From an uncultured Flammeovirgaceae bacterium (lineage in GTDB: Bacteria; Bacteroidota; Bacteroidia; Cytophagales; Cyclobacteriaceae), in NCBI GenBank assembly GCA_937138955.1, contig CAKZPJ010000324.1:1-17691 (forward strand): a stretch of 17,691 nucleotides of DNA, in the 5' to 3' direction. A program made the position numbers and the translations under genes. The notes under the pieces are model-generated. The model searched no databases. It saw nothing but the letters and a program-made list of their open reading frames with translations, and was not told where the DNA came from. This document shows positions 8,644 through 15,187 of the stretch, piece after piece. Every line of letters starts with the position of its first letter. Within the stretch, counting starts at the first letter, position 1.

Positions 8644-9573
8644 TTAAGTAACTGTTAGCGTAAGTTTTTCTTGTAAGCGCAAATAGTCGTCGTATAAACG
8701 ATCAACTTCATTTCTGATGTTAGCCGAGAATATGCCCGTTTCCCGACGGGTAAAGGTTGAGATATCGATGCCAAGTTTTTGAAGAAAATACTTCGCTGTT
8801 AAAGGGTAAATCGTATGCATAATCTCCATGTTCTCGGTTAGGAAACTCTGAAGCGTATGCACTTCTTTTTCTAGTTGAGTATTGTTATAGTTCTCACAAA
8901 GCCAGACAATGAGTTCTGGAAAAAAATTACCTTGAATACAGGACAGCCCAGCCGATCCAGCTTTCAGTGATTCCACCGCGTGAACCAGATAAGCATCGTA
9001 CAGCCCAAAGTCGTATCCTAAACCCGTAGCTATCTTAGCTCTCACTTGATCGATATTCAGACAGGTATCTTTATGATAAGTAATGCGTCCGGTAGAAATA
9101 AACAGGTTTAGCTGTTCGGGTGAGAGCACTCTTTTGTAGGGTACGGGGCACTCGTAAAAGCCTAATGGAATCTTATTGGTATGATGAAGTAGATTAAAAA
9201 CGCGCTCGTTAAATACTTCATCGGACTCATTTTCATTGGTCAGCAGTCCGGTAATTATGATGACCGCCTGTATTCCGGTCTGGTAGATTTGGTCTACAAA
9301 ATCTGACTGCTTTTCAATAGTACTACCAAAAGTGCCCGTTGCTACTACCGGAACTCTATCGTTCGCTACTTTTACAACATGTTGGGTGACTCGGATTCTT
9401 TCTTGAGGCGTAAGCTCAAACATCTCGCTAGACAAACAATTAGCGAATAAGCCGGTAGCCCCGGCCTGTACATAAAATTCAGTTAAGCGAGTTAGTCCGT
9501 CGTAGTCTACTTCTCCATTTTCTTGAAAAGGGGTCAGCATAACCGGAATAAAACCTTTCCTAAAGTAGTTCAT
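8644..9573 (-). CDS. Dihydrodipicolinate synthase/N-acetylneuraminate lyase family aldolase
   Basis: A 309-residue cytoplasmic class I aldolase or lyase of the DapA/NanA superfamily, close to the usual length of about 290-310. The N-terminus KGFIPVMLTPFQENGEVD is typical. The Schiff-base Lys is K168 (TYHKDT) and the catalytic Tyr is Y140 (GFYECPVP). The pyruvate-carboxylate-binding loop is altered: family TTGE reads LSSE at 47-50. The Arg that true DapA has five residues after the Tyr is Pro145 here, so a role in lysine synthesis is unlikely. I infer that it cleaves or dehydrates a 2-keto acid derived from the compound imported by SusC/SusD. It is the first gene of the operon, and the reaction cannot be named from sequence alone. 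Confidence 0.88.
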   Translation of the reverse strand: MNYFRKGFIPVMLTPFQENGEVDYDGLTRLTEFYVQAGATGLFANCLSSEMFELTPQERIRVTQHVVKVANDRVPVVATGTFGSTIEKQSDFVDQIYQTGIQAVIIITGLLTNENESDEVFNERVFNLLHHTNKIPLGFYECPVPYKRVLSPEQLNLFISTGRITYHKDTCLNIDQVRAKIATGLGYDFGLYDAYLVHAVESLKAGSAGLSCIQGNFFPELIVWLCENYNNTQLEKEVHTLQSFLTENMEIMHTIYPLTAKYFLQKLGIDISTFTRRETGIFSANIRNEVDRLYDDYLRLQEKLTLTVT

Positions 9574-9602
9574 TGGAGGGTAGTGTAGGTTAAATCGTTA
9601 CC

Positions 9603-9628
9603 TAAATGTACAATGGTATTACCGCCAA
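9603..9628 (-). promoter_or_regulatory. Possible Bacteroidota-type promoter of the aldolase-susC-susD operon
   Basis: On the minus strand, TTG (inside TTGGCGG, 9628-9622) is followed after 15 bases by TACATTTA (9610-9603). This matches the Bacteroidota -7 pattern TAnnTTTG except at the last base. The spacing is shorter than the usual 17-23. It would give a leader of about 30 bases before the ATG at 9573. It is the only such candidate I could find in this spacer. Confidence 0.3.
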
Positions 9629-9680
9629 TTTATGTAGCTTTTTGACTAATCTTTATATCATTTTAGCATGTAGTTGGCGG
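9622..9680. promoter_or_regulatory. Inverted repeat CCGCCAA...TTGGCGG, candidate operator
   Basis: Perfect 7-base arms CCGCCAA (9622-9628) and TTGGCGG (9674-9680) lie 52 bases apart centre to centre, about five helical turns. The left arm overlaps the candidate -33 element. It sits between the araC-type gene and the operon it probably controls, so regulator binding is a reasonable inference. No second copy elsewhere in the window supports it. Confidence 0.3.
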
Positions 9681-9724
9681 AGGGGTATCAACAATTAGCA
9701 ATTAATAATGTGCAGTGAACAATG

Positions 9725-9746
9725 GAAAGGTGAAAGGTGAAAGGTG
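9725..9746. repeat. Short tandem repeat (GAAAGGT) x3
   Basis: Three exact head-to-tail copies of the 7-mer GAAAGGT occupy 9725-9745, with one extra G. They directly follow a low-complexity stretch rich in CAAT/AATTA words (about 9688-9722). The repeat lies in the spacer just past the araC-type stop codon, so it is non-coding. Copy-number change by slippage is possible. Confidence 0.7.
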
Positions 9747-9781
9747 TTGATAACTTCAGCAATGAAACCATTGAACACAAA

Positions 9782-10666
9782 TTACACCAGATTTCTGCTC
9801 AGATATTTCTTTTTGTACTCCATAGGGGTAATATTCATTACCTTTTTAAAGTGTCGGTAAAAATTAGACACGTTGTTAAAGCCACACTCAAAACAGATAA
9901 CTTCAGTAGCCAATTTGTCTTCAACCAATGCCCGACAAGCGTGACTAATTCTTATTTCAGTCAAAAAATCAAAATACGTTTTTTGGGTTGTTAGCTTAAA
10001 GTATCGGCAAAATGAAGTAATACTCAAATTTGCTACCGCTGCTATTTCTTCTAAACTAATGTCTTTTTTGTAGTTGGCTAATGTATAGGAGTAAATTTTA
10101 TCGAGCCGAGCCATTTCCGACTTATCCTTCTGGAATGAAGCATGGGATGAAGCAATAGTTTCAAATTCGTCGGTTTCAGCTAATAGTTTGAGTATTGAGA
10201 GTAATACAATAAGTCGATCCAGATTCGTGGCTTCAGTAGCCGCGTACATCAGCTCGGCAATTTTCACCCTGGTTTCTCCTTCAATTATTAATCCTCTTTT
10301 GGCCTTTTCTAAAAGCTCCGGAATTAAGTAAGCTTCGGGTAACTGAAGAAAATCACGCCCTAAACAATCAGGTAGAAAGTGTACGACCATTGCTTCTACT
10401 TTCAAGTTTTTGTTACCCTGAAAATATTCTTCTTTACACCGCCAGGTGTGGGGCAGATTCTCTCCTATCAGCAGCATCTCGCCGGCCGAGAAATTCCGAA
10501 TAGTGTCTCCGATGAAACGCACCCCTTCACCCTTAATCGTATAGTGCAGTTCAATTTCCGGATGATAATGCCAAATTGTACCGAAGGTTGGTAGAATATC
10601 GTGCCTGATACTGTAAGAACTTCTAGGCTGAATGGGTACTTTATGAAAGTGAGGCTTCATAGGCAA
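9782..10666 (-). CDS. AraC-family transcriptional regulator with cupin sensor domain
   Basis: A 294-residue two-domain regulator. The N-terminal cupin-like sensor (about 15-100) has the conserved metal/ligand-pocket strings HYHPEIEL (33-40) and LPHTW (71-75). The C-terminal AraC-type double helix-turn-helix covers about 187-289, with ISLEEIAAVANLSITSFCRYFK as first HTH and CFECGFNNVSNFYRHFKKVMNITPMEY as second. Met3 (10660) is an alternative start, because homologues often begin MKP. It is encoded upstream of, and on the same strand as, the aldolase-SusC-SusD genes with a 208-base gap. It is therefore probably their ligand-responsive activator, sensing the imported compound or a product of it. 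Its own promoter should lie in the divergent spacer above 10667. Confidence 0.92.
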   Translation of the reverse strand: MPMKPHFHKVPIQPRSSYSIRHDILPTFGTIWHYHPEIELHYTIKGEGVRFIGDTIRNFSAGEMLLIGENLPHTWRCKEEYFQGNKNLKVEAMVVHFLPDCLGRDFLQLPEAYLIPELLEKAKRGLIIEGETRVKIAELMYAATEATNLDRLIVLLSILKLLAETDEFETIASSHASFQKDKSEMARLDKIYSYTLANYKKDISLEEIAAVANLSITSFCRYFKLTTQKTYFDFLTEIRISHACRALVEDKLATEVICFECGFNNVSNFYRHFKKVMNITPMEYKKKYLSRNLV

Positions 10667-10694
10667 TAATTATCAATCAACTACTTATTACTTT

Positions 10695-10735
10695 GTAAGC
10701 CTCTGGTTTTGATACTTTCCAAAGAAGGGGCTTAC
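10695..10735. repeat. Inverted repeat GTAAGCC...GGCTTAC upstream of the araC-type gene
   Basis: Arms GTAAGCC (10695-10701) and GGCTTAC (10729-10735) enclose 27 bases that contain the nested dyad CTTT-CC-AAAG. It lies 29-69 bases upstream of the regulator start, where an autoregulatory operator or leader hairpin would be expected. Function is inference. Confidence 0.3.
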
Positions 10736-10812
10736 CTCAAACTTGTTAATAGTAGATTGACCTTCTCACGGTATGCGGACTACATACTGCGAATGCCAGC
10801 GTGTTTAACTAA

Positions 10813-10839
10813 TATAAAATCTTTTGGAGACATTTTATA
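10813..10839. repeat. AT-rich dyad TATAAAAT-N11-ATTTTATA
   Basis: Perfect 8-base arms at 10813-10820 and 10832-10839 with an 11-base centre, near the middle of the divergent spacer. The geometry fits an operator of a dimeric regulator, but AT-rich arms arise readily by chance. Confidence 0.3.
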
Positions 10840-11099
10840 ACAACCCAGCCAGAAATTGCTGAATTTTAATAAACCGACTGCAGTATTTGTGGTACAATGG
10901 GCAAAAACATCAGGATACTCAACAGGCTTTTCTGGTTAAAAAAGTAAATTTTTAGTTTATGTTTCCTGAAAAAGATAGATACAAAACCACCTATATTCTC
11001 TAAAACTAGTATTTCCATATTTTGACCTGCTTGCTCCGGCTAACTATTATTTGCGTCTTTAGCGTATCACGTATGATTCCACCGAGGAAAATTACCTAC

Positions 11100-11131
11100 A
11101 TTGGCTACATTGATCGGGTTGTAAAGCCAAT
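11100..11131 (+). promoter_or_regulatory. Leader hairpin just before the mscS-like start
   Basis: ATTGGCT (11100-11106) pairs with AGCCAAT (11125-11131). AC/GT continues the stem after a small bulge, leaving a loop of about 12 bases. It ends 9 bases before the ATG at 11141, so it could expose or mask the ribosome entry region of the first gene in the ion-channel operon. It does not resemble an M-box. Confidence 0.3.
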
Positions 11132-11140
11132 TACTAAAGA

Positions 11141-11953
11141 ATGAAACAGGACATCTACCTATATCTGGAAAATCTACTATCTGAAGTGGTTGAATTCGTG
11201 CCTAGATTACTGATTGCCTTGCTTGTCATTCTAATCGGTTATCTCTTGGGACGAGTTATTGAAAGAATAACAAAGCGATTGATTCTTTATCTCAATCGTA
11301 GCGTAAATCGTAGTCTTAAAGGAGCAACGTTGAGTGTTGATCTCAGTAGCTCCGCAGCGTTTATCGCCAGTATTTTCTTCTGGGTTACCATCGTTGTATC
11401 TCTTCTAATCTGCTTACGCATCTTAGGGTTAGATTTTTCGGGTATTTGGCTCGATAGAGTTATTGGCTATATACCAAACCTTATTGCCGCCGTCATCATC
11501 ATCTCAGTAGGATTTGCTACTAGTCACTTACTGGGAAAACTAATTAGAAAAGCCGCCACAAGAACTGAAAATACCAACGGAAAATATCTGAGTATAGTAG
11601 CTAGATTTTTCATCCTATTTGTGGCTCTGGTGGTAGCGACAGATCAGATTGGGGTTGATATTGTTTTCCTCAAGGATTTATTCGTCGTTATAATTGCTTT
11701 CTTGTTGTTTGGTGCTGCATTTTCTTTTGGACTAGGAGCTAAAGTGTCGATAAGTAATATTTTGGGGTCTTATTACTTCAGAAAGACGCATCAACTCGGT
11801 ACCAGAATTAGGTTAGGCGATATTGAGGGCACTATTGTCAAAATAACTGACTATGCTGTTTCCCTTGAGACCAATGTCGGCTTAGTAATAATTCCCGCTA
11901 AGAGCTTTAATGAAAATCACGTCACCATAATTCGCGAGGATGAAAACACATAA
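11141..11953 (+). CDS. Small-conductance mechanosensitive channel (MscS-like) family protein
   Basis: A 270-residue inner-membrane protein with about five hydrophobic segments (near 20-40, 72-94, 108-130, 152-168 and 176-198). Two of them (PRLLIALLVILIGYLLGRVI and IPNLIAAVIIISVGF...LLGKLI) are the paired conserved-TM-helix repeats of this channel subfamily (PF05552 type). The last helix is Gly/Ala-rich (LFGAAFSFGLGAKV, 189-201), as expected of a pore-lining TM3. An MscS beta-domain follows at about 208-265 (GTRIRLGDIEGTIVKI, then NVGLVIIPAKSF). The large C-terminal cage of E. coli MscS is missing. A TAA four bases upstream in frame fixes the start. It overlaps the next gene by 14 bases, so the two are translationally coupled. 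The role is probably ion or osmolyte efflux under membrane tension, possibly modulated by its operon partners. Confidence 0.88.
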   Translation: MKQDIYLYLENLLSEVVEFVPRLLIALLVILIGYLLGRVIERITKRLILYLNRSVNRSLKGATLSVDLSSSAAFIASIFFWVTIVVSLLICLRILGLDFSGIWLDRVIGYIPNLIAAVIIISVGFATSHLLGKLIRKAATRTENTNGKYLSIVARFFILFVALVVATDQIGVDIVFLKDLFVVIIAFLLFGAAFSFGLGAKVSISNILGSYYFRKTHQLGTRIRLGDIEGTIVKITDYAVSLETNVGLVIIPAKSFNENHVTIIREDENT

Positions 11954-12758
11954 CGACCAACGGCTCATCGATCAGTTCCTCATTAAGCATCAAAATATAG
12001 CAGTAGCTGCGGTTGATGAGTTGGCAATTGATGAGATAGCACTCTTAATAGAAAATATGCCTTCCGATGAGTCTAAAATTATTCTATCAAACCTTACCCC
12101 GCATAAAGCTGGAAAAGTACTGGAAAGAGTATCTTTTGAGCAGGTATTAATCGTTGTTGAACAGCTTCCAACCAATATCTCCGAGTCTATCCTGCGAAGT
12201 GCTAGTCAATCATTTCGTAAACAAATACTGACTAAGCTTCCGCCCGATGTAAGTAAGTATCTCAGACGATCTCTTGTTTATCGTAAAAATCAAGTTGGAG
12301 CGCATTTAGAGGCTAAGTTTCTTACTTTATCTGAAAATAGCAGCGTAGAAAAAGTTTTGGCCGATATTAAAACTACCAAAGCGGCGGTTCAGCCTCTTAT
12401 GTTCGTTCTTGGTAAGAACAAAGCATTGGTAGGATACATAGAAGCCAATGATCTATTGACAAATAGCTCTCAGAAGAGTATTCGTTCCCTGATAAATCCG
12501 ATATCACAAACGGTTTTAGCGGATATGTCGGTGAAAGATGTGCTGGACAATTGGAATAATTCCTTCGTTTACCTACCCGTAATAAAAGGAGACGGACAGT
12601 TTATCGGGGTTGTTTCGCGCAATACCTTATCAAAACTCGATTTAACTAAAGTAGGCACTGATAGATTGACTGTGAAGGCTGGCAGTGCGTTGGGCGACCT
12701 TTATTTGATTGGATTAACCAGTCTACTAGGTAACTCTGATCAAAATACAAACTCTTAA
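11940..12758 (+). CDS. Soluble MgtE-like protein (MgtE-N + CBS pair, no membrane domain)
   Basis: A 272-residue protein with no membrane segment or signal peptide. Residues about 28-110 resemble the helical MgtE N domain (repeated hydrophobic helices, NLTPHKAGKVLERV, TKLPPDVSKYLRRSL). Residues about 118-175 and 185-235 form a CBS pair (LVGYIEANDLL; SFVYLPVIKGDGQFIGVVSRNTL). The tail GSALGDLYLIGLTSLLG corresponds to the linker that precedes the first helix in MgtE, so the protein stops where the channel would begin. The family motif around the N/CBS junction is changed: PDAAGYLM of the neighbouring MgtE reads KNQVGAHLE here. It overlaps the mscS-like gene by 14 bases and ends 13 bases before mgtE. 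I infer a cytosolic Mg2+- or nucleotide-sensing regulatory partner of one or both channels. Confidence 0.82.
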   Translation: MKTHNDQRLIDQFLIKHQNIAVAAVDELAIDEIALLIENMPSDESKIILSNLTPHKAGKVLERVSFEQVLIVVEQLPTNISESILRSASQSFRKQILTKLPPDVSKYLRRSLVYRKNQVGAHLEAKFLTLSENSSVEKVLADIKTTKAAVQPLMFVLGKNKALVGYIEANDLLTNSSQKSIRSLINPISQTVLADMSVKDVLDNWNNSFVYLPVIKGDGQFIGVVSRNTLSKLDLTKVGTDRLTVKAGSALGDLYLIGLTSLLGNSDQNTNS

Positions 12759-12771
12759 AACAGATACAACA

Positions 12772-14079
12772 ATGGAAATAGCTGAGATTAAAAGCAATTT
12801 AGCCAAAAAATACATTCAACTGTTTCCCGAAGAAGCAACAAGCATTTTTAACACACTGGCTACTGAGGAAATACTAGAATATTTAAATACCCAGCCGGTT
12901 GATATCGCTGAAGAAATACTACTCAATCTTGCCCCCGATGTATTATCTGGTGTGTTAGAGTCGTTAAGCAACACTGGATTTCTTGCTGTTTTTAAGGTTA
13001 TGGATGTCTATACGGCAGCGAAGCTATTGTCTCGGACAACACCAGCAATCATTGAGCACAAACTTAAACTTCTTCCTGAAGACAAGGCCAAGAGCATACG
13101 CGAAACGTTAACTTATCCTCCTGATGCAGCCGGTTATCTTATGGATACTCGTATTATCACATTTAGCCCTACTTCTACCGTTGACCAAGTACTAGAAAAG
13201 CTGCGGAAAATAGGTGACCGGAAAGTGCTAAGCGTGTACGTAACTGATAGTGTGGACAAGCTGCTAGGAAGGGTATTTATTCAAAATATAGCCATCTCCT
13301 CACCTCATACCATTCTAGAAGAAATACTAGAGCCTTGTGAAAGCATTCAGGTAATGTCTCCCGCTGAGGAAGCAGTAGAGCTTTTTGAAAAAGGAAAAAT
13401 TATCAACTTAGCAGTAGTCGATCTGGACAATAATTTGTTAGGGGTTATTCGGAGTGAGACGCTGATCGCTGCTACTCAACAAGACGCTTCTGAAGATGTA
13501 TTAGCCATGTTTGGAGCGGGTAGAGAAGAGCGGGCATTGTCAAGTGCTTGGTTTGCGGTTAAGAAACGATTGCCCTGGCTACAGATCAATCTGGCTACAG
13601 CATTTCTGGCAGCCTCAATCGTCGGCGTATTTGAAGACACTATTGCTCAAGTCACCGTGCTGGCAGTATTTTTACCGGTAGTGGCTGGTCAGTCGGGGAA
13701 TACTGGTTCTCAAGCTTTGGCGGTAACCATGCGGGGGCTGGCATTGCGAGAGATTCAAGCCGACCAGTGGTGGCGAGTGGCTAAAAAGGAGGTGGCAGTT
13801 GGTTTCATCAATGGTATTGCGGTGGCCTTCACGACTTCACTTATTGCATATTTCTGGGCATCATCTTTTGGTATTGCGCTGGTAATCGGTACATCGATGG
13901 TGTTATCGATGGTGATCGCGGGCTTTTCAGGAGCGGTAGTACCTATCATTTTAAAAGCATTTGGCCAAGACCCAGCTCAGTCTTCATCCATCGTTCTTAC
14001 TACCGTAACTGATATTATGGGGTTCCTAAGCTTTCTGGGTTTAGCCACCGTGCTGGGGTCTGCTTTAGGAATTTTTTAA
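12772..14079 (+). CDS. mgtE: Magnesium transporter MgtE
   Basis: A 435-residue Mg2+-selective channel of near-standard length (about 450). Order: MgtE N domain at about 20-112; CBS pair at about 125-235 with the junction motif YPPDAAGYLMD (115-125); linker helix; then five membrane helices from about 268. The channel signature is PVVAGQSGNTGSQAL (302-316). The pore Asp equivalent to D432 of T. thermophilus MgtE is D414 in TTVTDIMGF. The cytosolic domains close the pore when internal Mg2+ is high. In this operon the sensing domain is also supplied separately by the gene just upstream. The gene is convergent with the epimerase gene with only 34 bases between, and no clear hairpin terminator is visible there. 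Confidence 0.95.
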   Translation: MEIAEIKSNLAKKYIQLFPEEATSIFNTLATEEILEYLNTQPVDIAEEILLNLAPDVLSGVLESLSNTGFLAVFKVMDVYTAAKLLSRTTPAIIEHKLKLLPEDKAKSIRETLTYPPDAAGYLMDTRIITFSPTSTVDQVLEKLRKIGDRKVLSVYVTDSVDKLLGRVFIQNIAISSPHTILEEILEPCESIQVMSPAEEAVELFEKGKIINLAVVDLDNNLLGVIRSETLIAATQQDASEDVLAMFGAGREERALSSAWFAVKKRLPWLQINLATAFLAASIVGVFEDTIAQVTVLAVFLPVVAGQSGNTGSQALAVTMRGLALREIQADQWWRVAKKEVAVGFINGIAVAFTTSLIAYFWASSFGIALVIGTSMVLSMVIAGFSGAVVPIILKAFGQDPAQSSSIVLTTVTDIMGFLSFLGLATVLGSALGIF

Positions 14080-14113
14080 GGAATGTAGAATATAATTTTT
14101 GTCTTGCTGCTTA

Positions 14114-15187
14114 CTAAGTGAATGCCCGTTTTACTCCTAATCCTGACTGATCCGTCAGACTCATCATGCCGTTGTGTAACTCAAAGCCCACTGTAACTAC
14201 ATCGCGAGCTAAGTCAAAGCTACCGTCAAGGTCGAGGTACTTAGTATTACTGGAAGCTAAAGCAATATGCAAAGCAGCCGCAATGCTAATACGGCTTTCG
14301 TCGTTACAACCCCACATCAAATCTACCCCAGCGTTTTTGGCAATGTTGGCAATCTCACGAGCGTGACCGATACCTCCGCACTTCATTAGTTTAATATTGA
14401 AAATACCTGCCGCTCGAGGGGCATTCGTCAGTTGATAAGCATCCGCTGGAGTTACTAGGGTTTCGTCTAAAGCAATAAGTTTTTTAACCTCAGCCGGGAG
14501 CTTACGATAGTCGTTAATTGCATCGGCGGGTAAGGGTTGCTCAATCAGTTCAGGGTTGGGACCGAAGGTAGCGTAGTAAAAATCTTCCAGTTGTAGCATA
14601 GTATAACCTTGGTTAGCATCTACCCGAATGATTACCTCCTTCCCTACTCGTTCTCGTAGCTTCTTCAATCGCTCCACATCTTCTTCCTTCGATTGCCCTA
14701 GTTTTACTTTTAAGATTTTAAAGCCTCGCCCAAGGTACTCATCGGCTTCTTCCAGTGTTTCTTCGGTACTTTTTATTCCGATGGTGATGGACGTAGGCAG
14801 AGATCGGTGCTTCTGCCCCAAAAACTTTACTAGTGGAACCCCTAATTGCTGAGCGAACAAATCGTGCAACGCAATGTCTAATGCCGCACAGGCTCCCGCT
14901 TGTCCGGCAAATTGCTGTTGTACTTCGTAAACCAACTGCTGCATTTCCCGCACATCTTTCCCTATTAGCCACTCGGTGTTTTCTTCACTCAGTGCGGCTA
15001 CCGTACCGCCTACATCTACTCCTACCACGTATTTACTCGGGTTAGCCGACCCAAAGCCAGTGTTTCCGGTATCGGTTTCAATTTCTACTACGCAGTTGCT
15101 CACTGTCGTCACTGTCTTATAAGCGATAGTGTAAGGCCGGGTGAGGTCTAAATCTTCTTTACGAACGTGAATGGCAGTTATTTTCAT
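14114..15187 (-). CDS. Enolase-superfamily epimerase (dipeptide epimerase / DgcA-like)
   Basis: A 357-residue cytoplasmic enzyme of the muconate-lactonizing subgroup of the enolase superfamily. The catalytic lysines are K162 in KVKLG (KxK motif) and K266 in NIKLMKCGG. The Mg2+ ligands are D190 (RVDANQGY), E216 (IEQPLP) and D241 (ALDETL). The DxD motif D319-L-D321 near the C-terminus is the signature that binds the free alpha-amino group in L-Ala-D/L-Glu and related dipeptide epimerases. Its start codon overlaps the stop of the DUF1611 gene (ATGA), so the two are made together. In the characterised DgcN-DgcA pair the epimerase partner racemises N-acetyl-D-glutamate. The DxD motif instead argues for a dipeptide such as Ala-Glu from peptidoglycan. 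Both readings concern D-Glu salvage, and sequence alone does not decide. Confidence 0.9.
   Translation of the reverse strand: MKITAIHVRKEDLDLTRPYTIAYKTVTTVSNCVVEIETDTGNTGFGSANPSKYVVGVDVGGTVAALSEENTEWLIGKDVREMQQLVYEVQQQFAGQAGACAALDIALHDLFAQQLGVPLVKFLGQKHRSLPTSITIGIKSTEETLEEADEYLGRGFKILKVKLGQSKEEDVERLKKLRERVGKEVIIRVDANQGYTMLQLEDFYYATFGPNPELIEQPLPADAINDYRKLPAEVKKLIALDETLVTPADAYQLTNAPRAAGIFNIKLMKCGGIGHAREIANIAKNAGVDLMWGCNDESRISIAAALHIALASSNTKYLDLDGSFDLARDVVTVGFELHNGMMSLTDQSGLGVKRAFT

Larger units (their letters stand above)
10667..11140. other. Divergent intergenic spacer, no gene seen
   Basis: A 474-base AT-rich spacer between the minus-strand araC-type gene and the plus-strand mscS-like gene. 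No ORF with family character, tRNA or recognisable riboswitch is visible, and I found no convincing TAnnTTTG promoter. It holds three dyads listed separately (10695-10735, 10813-10839, 11100-11131). Both flanking transcripts must start here, and the channel operon could carry a leader of up to several hundred bases. Confidence 0.6.

Noticed and set aside
8644..9573. Annotating the aldolase as lysine-biosynthesis dapA
   Set aside because: The TTGE loop and the substrate-binding Arg after the catalytic Tyr are not conserved, and the gene sits in an uptake operon.
10667..11140. M-box (Mg2+) riboswitch upstream of the channel operon
   Set aside because: I could not assemble the multi-stem M-box pattern. 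Only simple hairpins are visible, and this riboswitch class is mostly found in Firmicutes.
11940..12758. The soluble MgtE-like gene as a frameshifted or broken mgtE
   Set aside because: The next gene has its own complete N domain, CBS pair and membrane part, and the soluble protein ends at a natural linker boundary. It is a separate paralogue, not a fragment.
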